A stretch of DNA of 48,592 nt from Bacteroidota bacterium (GTDB lineage: Bacteria; Bacteroidota; Bacteroidia; Bacteroidales; FEN-979), in NCBI GenBank assembly GCA_026391355.1, contig JAPLDH010000025.1, forward strand, positions 1 through 48,592, written 5' to 3'. The notes beneath the pieces were generated by a model. It had not been told where the DNA came from. It saw only the letters and a program-made list of their open reading frames with translations, and made no database searches. This document shows positions 42,461 to 48,592 of the stretch, piece after piece. Within the stretch, counting starts at the first letter, position 1; every line of letters begins with the position of its first letter. Position numbers and translations under genes: made by a program.

Positions 42461-43918
42461 TCAGTTTTGATTAGTAATCAGAACCTTCCCTGTCACAACG
42501 GAGAATTCATTTTTCATCCGTAATAGATAGACTCCTGCCGGATATCCGGTAAGATTGATTTTTATTGTTGAAGGGTTTGCAGGATCGGTTTTCTTCTTTA
42601 AGATGACATTCCCCATCATATCCGAGATCTCAAGGTCTGTGAAATTTCCCGGAGGATTCAGGAATAACCATCCGGTAGTGGGGTTCGGGAATGGGGATAA
42701 AGAAGTTGATGATAGTTTGTCATTCACTCCCTGCGGGTAGACATTTCCAAGGGCATCCGTTTTTAGAAGAACCAGGTATTCATTGTTGAGGGTATCATAT
42801 TCCAGGCCGCCGATGATAAACCCATGGTCTGTTGTCTGACGGATTGTAAATCCGGCAATATCGCCCCATCCTGCAATATTTCCGGGATAGAGCTTAGTCC
42901 AGAGTGTATCACCATCCGCATTCAATCTGACCAGATATAGTCCTGAATTCCAGGGGTAACCAGGAACCTGGTCATTATATCCGCATCCGATATATCCGCC
43001 ATCTTCGGTTTGTTCAAATGAAAAGAATTCTTGGTTCCCGCTGCCACCAATGCTTTTTGTCCAAAGAGTATTTCCGCTTCCATCAACGCTTATCACATAG
43101 CCGTTTGTATGAGTCCTGCCGGTATTGGAGATTGAATCCAGTGACCCACCGGCAGTAAATCCGTTTCCGGATGATAGCTGGATCCCGGTTATTCTCTGGA
43201 AAGGAAGATTGTCAATGGTTTTTGTCCAAAGGGTATCTCCATTACTGTTAGCCCTGATAAAAAAGGAAGATCTTAAAAAAGGGTAGGGAGGATCGATAAG
43301 TATATGGATCTTATTGCCGCTGATGATGAAACCATCGTCGTTTGTTTGTTTGACCGACAGGTCAACAGGTAAAACGTAACCTCCTGGGCCAGACGGAAAT
43401 TCCTTAGAGATCTCTTTTCGCCATATTTCATTTCCTGCAGAATTGGTTTTAACCAGGCATATTTTGCGGATTGAATCCAGTCCGCATAAAATGTATCCTT
43501 CGTCTGAAGTCGCCTGCAGCGTAGAATAGCTTAGATGCGGGAATGTTGCAGACCAGAGACTGTCTCCGGATTGAGAAGTATGGATGATGTACGAGTTGCC
43601 TGCAATTTCAGTAACAAAGCTAAAACCCTGGTCCGCAGTTTCCAGCAAAACGGACTTGGAAAGATAACCCGACTGGTTTACCGAAGCAAAAACCCTAGTC
43701 CACAGGGAATCCCCTCCAGGCCCTGCCTTCAGGAGAAAGCAATTATTGATACCGGGATCCGATGACCGGCCATATAAGAGAAAGTTACCATCTGTCGCCT
43801 GCAGAATAGCAAGGCTTTGTACATTCCTGTCGGTAGGAAAAGTTTTTATGAATGTGCCCTGACTGAACAGGAGATCAGTTGCAATGAAAAGCAGAAGAGA
43901 AAGGATGATTGATTTCAT
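42461..43918 (-). CDS. T9SS-sorted secreted repeat protein
   Basis: A 485-residue protein with a signal peptide (MKSIILSLLLFIATDLLFSQ). At least five repeats of about 55-60 residues are marked by GDSLWTR, GDTLWTK or GNTLWTK and by TxDGGYI/TxDHGFI motifs, as in beta-propeller-like surface proteins. The C-terminal 80 residues are a type A T9SS sorting domain (PFPNPTTGWLFL, LEISDMMGNVIL, LTGYPAGVYLLRM, KVLIT). It is therefore exported through the Por secretion system and probably anchored or released at the surface. Single gene; the -7 box is described separately. Confidence 0.9.
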   Translation of the reverse strand: MKSIILSLLLFIATDLLFSQGTFIKTFPTDRNVQSLAILQATDGNFLLYGRSSDPGINNCFLLKAGPGGDSLWTRVFASVNQSGYLSKSVLLETADQGFSFVTEIAGNSYIIHTSQSGDSLWSATFPHLSYSTLQATSDEGYILCGLDSIRKICLVKTNSAGNEIWRKEISKEFPSGPGGYVLPVDLSVKQTNDDGFIISGNKIHILIDPPYPFLRSSFFIRANSNGDTLWTKTIDNLPFQRITGIQLSSGNGFTAGGSLDSISNTGRTHTNGYVISVDGSGNTLWTKSIGGSGNQEFFSFEQTEDGGYIGCGYNDQVPGYPWNSGLYLVRLNADGDTLWTKLYPGNIAGWGDIAGFTIRQTTDHGFIIGGLEYDTLNNEYLVLLKTDALGNVYPQGVNDKLSSTSLSPFPNPTTGWLFLNPPGNFTDLEISDMMGNVILKKKTDPANPSTIKINLTGYPAGVYLLRMKNEFSVVTGKVLITNQN

Positions 43919-43941
43919 GGCGGCTGCTTTAATATTGTATT

Positions 43942-43949
43942 CAAATATA
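43942..43949 (-). promoter_or_regulatory. -7 box of the T9SS-protein gene
   Basis: On the minus strand TATATTTG, a TAnnTTTG match, 23 bases before the ATG at 43918. Confidence 0.45.
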
Positions 43950-44058
43950 ATTCAAATCTGTTGAATTTCAAAATAGTAATTCGAATTTTTATTGTCAGAA
44001 AGCTTCATTTTATCTGCCCTTATCTTCCCTTTATAAAAGGAGATTAAGCTAAAATGCG

Positions 44059-44066
44059 TAACTTTG
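44059..44066 (+). promoter_or_regulatory. -7 box of the thioredoxin-like gene
   Basis: TAACTTTG fits TAnnTTTG and is 25 bases before the ATG at 44092. Confidence 0.5.
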
Positions 44067-44091
44067 GTTTTCTAACTTTAACCAGATCAAT

Positions 44092-44586
44092 ATGAGAAAA
44101 ATAGTTATTTCCCTTTTACTTCTTGTTGGTTCCCTCCTCTGTTTCGCACAGGACCCTCTTCCTTACAACCCCAATGCAGATGCAAAAGCCGACATTAAAA
44201 AGGCTGTTCAGCAGGCCAAAACAGATAACAAGCATGTCCTGATACAGGTTGGCGGCAACTGGTGCCCGTGGTGCCTGAGGTTTCACAAGATGGCGACCTC
44301 TGCATATGCAGTAGATTCAATCATCAAAAAGGATTATGTTTACATCCTTGTCAATTACAGCAAGGAAAACAAGAATATGGATGTGATGAAGGACCTGGAG
44401 TATCCAAACCGATTCGGCTTCCCGGTATTCGTCATCCTCGATGGCAACGGAAAGCGGCTGCACACGCAGGATTCCGGCTTACTGGAACACAATAAAGCAA
44501 AGGGTTACGACACAACGAAAGTCGTTACCTTCCTTCGGGAGTGGGATGTGAAGGCTGTCGATCCGAAGACGTACACAAGCCATTAG
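44092..44586 (+). CDS. Secreted thioredoxin-family protein
   Basis: A 164-residue protein with a signal peptide (MRKIVISLLLLVGSLLCFAQ) and a thioredoxin fold of the Thioredoxin_7 type. The active site is C58-P-W-C61 in GGNWCPWCLRFHKM, and the conserved cis-Pro is in FGFPVFVILDGNG. It probably works in the periplasm as a disulfide reductase or isomerase; a role as electron donor to the exported MsrBA would be plausible but is not shown by proximity. Single gene, followed by a heptamer array. Confidence 0.88.
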   Translation: MRKIVISLLLLVGSLLCFAQDPLPYNPNADAKADIKKAVQQAKTDNKHVLIQVGGNWCPWCLRFHKMATSAYAVDSIIKKDYVYILVNYSKENKNMDVMKDLEYPNRFGFPVFVILDGNGKRLHTQDSGLLEHNKAKGYDTTKVVTFLREWDVKAVDPKTYTSH

Positions 44587-44611
44587 CCAATAGCGATCAG
44601 GGATAAGAAGT

Positions 44612-44646
44612 CAAAATGCAAAATGCAAATTGCAAAAATCAAAATC
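44612..44646. repeat. Degenerate heptamer array between the thioredoxin and kinase genes
   Basis: Five 7-bp units: CAAAATG, CAAAATG, CAAATTG, CAAAAAT, CAAAATC. Two of the units contain ATG and create a false upstream start for the kinase frame. Confidence 0.75.
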
Positions 44647-44724
44647 CTTTTTTTCTGTTTGATAAAAGAGTCCCTCCCGAATTTTGGAAAGCTTTTTTAT
44701 TTTCTGACACATGTGAAAAATCAT

Positions 44725-44732
44725 ATCTTTGT
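44725..44732 (+). promoter_or_regulatory. -7 box of the sensor kinase operon
   Basis: TATCTTTG, a perfect TAnnTTTG match, 28 bases before ATG 44761. It supports that ATG as the true start because the longer frame from 44623 would begin upstream of the promoter. Confidence 0.6.
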
Positions 44733-44760
44733 GTATGTCCAGCTCACAAACCGGAATAAG

Positions 44761-47205
44761 ATGATCATAAAAACTACGATTACACTTATTTGTCTGTTCA
44801 TCTCAGCCGAAATATTTGGACAAACGCCTGAAATTGACAGTTTACAGAAACGCGTTGAGAATACAAACGGCAAAGAGAAAATTATTGCTCTCACTGAACT
44901 GTGCATGAAGTTCTATTCGGTGAACCCCCGAAAAGGAATCGATTATGGCCAACAGGCACTTCAGTTAGCCGAATCCCTGAAAATTTCGTCTCTCCGGAGT
45001 AAGATATACAATAACCTCGGTGCTAATTACCTTGCAATGTCTGATTTTATTAACGCCAGAAGCTATTTTAAGAAAGCGTTGACGGACGCTCTGTTGTTTA
45101 AAGATTCCTTTGAAATTGCCACCTACTACAGTCGCATGGGAATATTTCACGAGCTGCAGGGAAAATTCGATTCCGCCCTTTGGGCATTTAACGAGGGTCT
45201 TCCGATTTTCAGAAAACTGAAAAATTATGACAGGACAGGAGTTTTATTGGAGAATATCGGCACGATCCATCTGAACAGAGGAGAGTTCAAATCGGCTCTC
45301 ACCTTCCTCATTGATGCAAAGACGGTTTTTGAAAAAACATCCAACAAGAAAGAATTACCCTACATCTACCTGAAATTAGGCCAGATATATTCTGAATCAA
45401 AAGATTATCCTGCTGCTGAAAAGTGGTTTCAAAAGGGAATCGAGGGATCTTTGTCCAATCATGATTTGATCAGGGTGGGAACCGGTTTGAATGCGCTGGG
45501 AATAATTCGCAGGTACCAGGGAAAGTATGAAGAGGCCCTGAATAAATTCGAAGAGGCGCTGAAAACAATTCGGGATGTGAACAATAGAAACCTGACCCTG
45601 TCAATTTATGCGAACATGGCCAATATTTACACCGACATGGGATATTGGAAGGAAGCCTTAAAATATCAGCATAAAGCCATTGAAATCGCACAACTGATAA
45701 AAAACCCACTCGCGATAGCACGACTACAATTTGACCTGGGAGACATTTACATGGGCATGAAAGATTATCCGAATGCCCGGACTTGTTTTGAAAAAGCATT
45801 GCCCGCGTTTCTTGCAAGTAAAGATCAGTCGGATATGCTCAAAACCTATAATGAACTGATCAAGGTCAACAATTTACTCAGGAACTTTGAACAGTCGGTG
45901 AAGTATTATCAACTTTTTCAGCAGGTCAGGGACACACTCAGCAAAAAGGAATTAAACACAACGCTGGATTCTCTCAGGGTGAAATTCAACACGGAACAAA
46001 CCGAAAATGAAAACATCGCTCTTGTTCAGAAAACAGAACTGCAGAATAACACGATCATCCTCCAGCGAACCATCCTGATCTCGACATTTATCCTGATTCT
46101 TCTGGTAACAAGTCTTGTTATTGTAATTTTCAGGAGCCGTAATAAAATACAAGTCACAAATGCATTGCTTGAAATAAAAAACAATGAAATCTCAGAGAAA
46201 GCAGAGGAATTAAGAACAACAAACGAAAAGCTGGTTGAACTTTCTAATTTTAAGGATTCCATGAACTCCTTCCTGGTTCACGACCTGAAGAATCCGTTGA
46301 ATACAATCATCAATATAGATCCCAGGGATCATTCAGAACACCAGGTCGAATCAGTCCGGCATTCCGGTATGAAAATGCTAAGCATCGTGATGAATCTTCT
46401 GGACACCCACAGGTATGAACACAATACCATGAAGATCAAGACCGAGGCCAGCTCCATTACAAAAATTGTCACGAGCGCCTTTAACGACCTCAGGTATCCG
46501 GCTGAACAAAAACAAATCCGACTTAAAATCGAATATCCGAATGATCATCTTGTGAATCTTGATCCCGTGATAATTGAACGCGTATTCAACAACCTTTTCT
46601 CGAACGCGATTAAATTTTCACCGCGAGGCGGCATTATAACGGTTTTAGCTGAAATAACAGATCAATCCCGAATTAAGATCCTTGTAAATGATCATGGCGA
46701 GGGGATCGAGGAAAAATACCTGGATAAAGTATTCGATAAATTTTTCCAGGTTCGTGAAACTCAATCGGGTTCTACCCGTTCAACCGGGATTGGACTCACG
46801 TTTTGCAAACTGGCTGTCGAATCGCACGGTGGAAAGATTGGGGTTGATTCGGTGGTTGGACAGGGGACATCATTTTGGTTCACGCTACCTCTTGCCGATA
46901 TACCTAAAGGGAAAAGTCTGCAACCTGTCTCAATCGAGGAGAATTCAATTGATTCCCTGAAATTGGAATTGTCAGAAGAAGAAAAATTGCTCCTGATCCA
47001 GCACTGTCAACTTTTACACGAGTTGAGCATATATCAACTATCGGATGTTAAGGATTGCATTCATAGAATTGAATTTCCGGAATCATCCACTATTTCTGAA
47101 TGGAAATCGCTACTTTTATCAGCGGTAAGTGAATGCAACGAGGAACAGTTTCATTACCTGATTAATCTTCCATCCAGTGGCAAATTTTACAATATTGATT
47201 GTTGA
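44761..47205 (+). CDS. TPR-containing sensor histidine kinase
   Basis: 814 residues from the chosen ATG, which opens a proper signal peptide (MIIKTTITLICLFISAEIFGQ). The periplasmic part holds about eight TPR repeats (residues ~35-400; for example NNLGANYLAMSDFINARSYFKKAL). One membrane helix (about 432-455), a coiled coil and the kinase core follow: H507 in FLVHDLKNPLN, N box FNNLFSNAIKFSPRGG, G1 NDHGEGIEEKY and G2 STGIGLTFCKLAVESHGG. A C-terminal extension of about 85 residues is not a receiver. It overlaps the response regulator by 29 bases. The signal sensed is unknown. Confidence 0.9.
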   Translation: MIIKTTITLICLFISAEIFGQTPEIDSLQKRVENTNGKEKIIALTELCMKFYSVNPRKGIDYGQQALQLAESLKISSLRSKIYNNLGANYLAMSDFINARSYFKKALTDALLFKDSFEIATYYSRMGIFHELQGKFDSALWAFNEGLPIFRKLKNYDRTGVLLENIGTIHLNRGEFKSALTFLIDAKTVFEKTSNKKELPYIYLKLGQIYSESKDYPAAEKWFQKGIEGSLSNHDLIRVGTGLNALGIIRRYQGKYEEALNKFEEALKTIRDVNNRNLTLSIYANMANIYTDMGYWKEALKYQHKAIEIAQLIKNPLAIARLQFDLGDIYMGMKDYPNARTCFEKALPAFLASKDQSDMLKTYNELIKVNNLLRNFEQSVKYYQLFQQVRDTLSKKELNTTLDSLRVKFNTEQTENENIALVQKTELQNNTIILQRTILISTFILILLVTSLVIVIFRSRNKIQVTNALLEIKNNEISEKAEELRTTNEKLVELSNFKDSMNSFLVHDLKNPLNTIINIDPRDHSEHQVESVRHSGMKMLSIVMNLLDTHRYEHNTMKIKTEASSITKIVTSAFNDLRYPAEQKQIRLKIEYPNDHLVNLDPVIIERVFNNLFSNAIKFSPRGGIITVLAEITDQSRIKILVNDHGEGIEEKYLDKVFDKFFQVRETQSGSTRSTGIGLTFCKLAVESHGGKIGVDSVVGQGTSFWFTLPLADIPKGKSLQPVSIEENSIDSLKLELSEEEKLLLIQHCQLLHELSIYQLSDVKDCIHRIEFPESSTISEWKSLLLSAVSECNEEQFHYLINLPSSGKFYNIDC

Positions 47206-48010
47206 CGACATCGTCGAGAACCTCCAGACTATTAGCCGGTTTTTTGAAACCTCTCACCCGGAGTATCGTCTTTACCAGGCCACGGGAGGGAAATCAGCAC
47301 TTGAACTAACGGAGAAAACCTCCTTTGACCTGATCCTCACCGACTGGGATATGCCTGACTTGTCGGGGATCGAATTTCTGCGAGCGATAAAATCGAATGC
47401 CAGAACAAAGAAAATTCCTGTAATCATGGTAACGGGAGTCATGCTTTCATCTAAAGACCTCGATCTGGCATTGTCGGCAGGCGCCCATGATTATATTCGT
47501 AAACCTATTGACCCGGTTGAACTTTCTGTCCGCACACATACCGCCCTGTCACTCGCATTTTGTCAATGGCAGGAAATTGAAAAAAAGAACATTGAACTGG
47601 TTGAAAAAACACTGATCCTTATCAAGAATAACGAGTTCAATATCCAGATGTCAGATAAGCTAAAGCATTTACTGGAGATCTATGAAAACAATCTGGAGGC
47701 AAAAGCGTTAATCCACGAGATCATTGACGAAGTTGACCAAAAGGTCAAACAGGATAGCTGGCAGCAGTTTGAGCTTGCTTTTCAAAATGTACATACCGAA
47801 TTCGGCAAAAACCTTATTTTACAATTTCCGAAGTTAACACCGGGTGAGTTTAAACTCTGCATATTAATTAAACTTGGAATGACCATCAAGGATATGGCGT
47901 CCCTGCTTTACCAAAGTCCCGATAGTTTAAAAGTGACCCGAAGCCGGCTGCGTAAGAAACTTCAGATCAACAATGATATCAATTTTAATAATTTCCTGGC
48001 GGCATTCTGA
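47177..48010 (+). CDS. Response regulator with a LuxR-like HTH output domain
   Basis: A 277-residue regulator starting at GTG (47177), inside the end of the kinase gene. The receiver domain (1-125) has the acidic pair DD at 10-11, phosphoacceptor D56 in LTDWDMPD, Thr in MVTG and Lys in YIRKPIDP. A coiled linker (about 130-210) leads to a C-terminal HTH (LTPGEFKLCILIKLGMTIKDMASLLYQSPDSLKVTRSRLRKKL) of the kind used by Bacteroidetes TPR-kinase partners. The 29-base overlap suggests translational coupling with its kinase. Target genes unknown. Confidence 0.9.
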   Translation: MANFTILIVDDIVENLQTISRFFETSHPEYRLYQATGGKSALELTEKTSFDLILTDWDMPDLSGIEFLRAIKSNARTKKIPVIMVTGVMLSSKDLDLALSAGAHDYIRKPIDPVELSVRTHTALSLAFCQWQEIEKKNIELVEKTLILIKNNEFNIQMSDKLKHLLEIYENNLEAKALIHEIIDEVDQKVKQDSWQQFELAFQNVHTEFGKNLILQFPKLTPGEFKLCILIKLGMTIKDMASLLYQSPDSLKVTRSRLRKKLQINNDINFNNFLAAF

Positions 48011-48592
48011 GTTTTTTCTGTTTACACTTTTCGGTAAAGTTTCAGGTATTAAAACAAGTCGCCAGCGTAGTTTTTCCAACCTGACGAGGACCTGCAAGCA
48101 CCTGAATAAACCTACCCGGTTCGATCACGCCTGTTCTAAGAGGCTGGAATAAAATTCTTTGGTACATGATTTAAAATTTACGTGTTATAATGGGTAAAAT
48201 TACTAAACCCTTTAAATAACCAAAATAAACCTTGAGTCTTTTCCGAAAAGAATAAAAAAATAAGCGCAACCTAAACTCCAAAACTGTTGAATAAGGTAAT
48301 AAGGTTGTTTGATGATTGTAGCCGCATTTTTCTCCTAAAGTTAAATGTTTACAAAATAAGGTTTTTGTGCTGATTCGTTTTGATGGCTTCGGATATAATA
48401 TCCATAGAAAAGGTCAGGCAACCCTTTAAAATGAACCTTATTTCTTCCAAAAACCTACTATATAACTCTTCACAAGACACAGATAATCAACTATTTTCTA
48501 ACCTGTTTTTTTTAATTGCAATATCTGTTTTTCAAAATACTTTATCTTTTTCGCTTTCCAAATTTCATTATTAGTTTCTGTAATTTGAGGGT
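48011..48592. other. Gene-poor AT-rich right end
   Basis: About 580 bases without a complete gene. Besides the ATPase remnant at 48042-48167 (minus strand) I see only AT-rich sequence. The 64-codon frame at 48380-48574 is low-complexity and has no family features. Confidence 0.5.
48042..48167 (-). pseudogene. 5' remnant of a DUF4143/AAA_14-type ATPase gene
   Basis: Forty-one codons on the minus strand: MYQRILFQPLRTG, then GRFIQVLAGPRQVGKTTLA, ending at TGA. This is the typical N-terminus of the ATP-binding proteins of the DUF4143 family, with an intact Walker A (GPRQVGKTT), but the remaining ~340 residues are absent. After the stop the sequence runs into the response regulator's 3' end. A decayed gene. 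Confidence 0.75.

Noticed and set aside
44623-44760. Longer start for the sensor kinase
   Set aside because: It begins in a repeat array and upstream of a good -7 box; the ATG at 44761 opens a normal signal peptide.
48380-48574. A 64-codon frame near the right edge
   Set aside because: Low-complexity AT-rich sequence with no start context or motif.
1-48592. tRNA, rRNA or known riboswitches
   Set aside because: No cloverleaf, rRNA core sequence or riboswitch consensus was recognised when reading through; a covariance-model search was not possible here.

Overview
The window looks like a chromosomal contig from an anaerobic or facultative Bacteroidetes (Bacteroidales-like) bacterium. The evidence is a type IX secretion (T9SS) C-terminal sorting domain (42461-43918), a FISUMP-type secreted protein at the left edge, -7 boxes of the Bacteroidetes type TAnnTTTG before many genes, almost no Shine-Dalgarno sites, an EF-G2-type EF-G paralog, and giant LamG surface proteins. 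I see no rRNA, tRNA, CRISPR array or intact insertion sequence.

Layout, left to right. (1) 1-9242: 3' end of a FISUMP protein, an outer-membrane beta-barrel protein, a HEPN/MNT toxin-antitoxin pair, ubiX, queG-ruvB (minus strand), an operon of two tandem-domain universal stress proteins around a SPOR protein, class II fructose-bisphosphate aldolase, and a YhdJ-like (ATGCAT-type) DNA methyltransferase followed by a truncated ORF that is probably its broken restriction enzyme. (2) 9503-17306: an RND efflux operon (lipoprotein adaptor, HAE1 pump, TolC), an MsrB-MsrA fusion lipoprotein, and a PfkB/adenosine-kinase-like enzyme whose gene carries an in-frame array of degenerate 7-bp repeats. (3) 17331-24196: an ORF6N phage-type regulator with an operator-like palindrome on its promoter, a fragment of unknown (possibly phage capsid) origin, a membrane-anchored Ivy-like protein, EF-G2, an MFS exporter and an iron-type alcohol dehydrogenase. 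(4) 24469-33521: a secreted tail-collar protein and a 2711-residue LamG protein, with a remnant of a second alcohol dehydrogenase just beyond. (5) 33648-42268: a methyltransferase, glycine C-acetyltransferase (kbl), a two-gene ATPase plus TOPRIM-like cassette that looks like a defence system, and then the most interesting cluster: acpS, an AcsA-like AMP-forming acyl ligase, a stand-alone acyl carrier protein, a second Kbl-like alpha-oxoamine synthase, and an acetate transporter. (6) 42461-48592: a T9SS-sorted repeat protein, a secreted thioredoxin, a TPR-histidine kinase overlapping its response regulator, and a 5' remnant of a DUF4143-type ATPase.

Two themes stand out. First, the acpS-ligase-ACP-Kbl2-acetate transporter cluster suggests a pathway in which acetate (or another short acid) is taken up, activated, loaded on a dedicated ACP and condensed with an amino acid by a PLP enzyme. 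The two central genes carry strong Shine-Dalgarno sequences, unlike the rest of the window. Second, the window is sprinkled with degenerate word-like tandem repeats of 7-8 bp period. The word differs at each site, and they lie at gene ends, next to promoters and in frame inside two genes. Many are arranged as inverted repeats.
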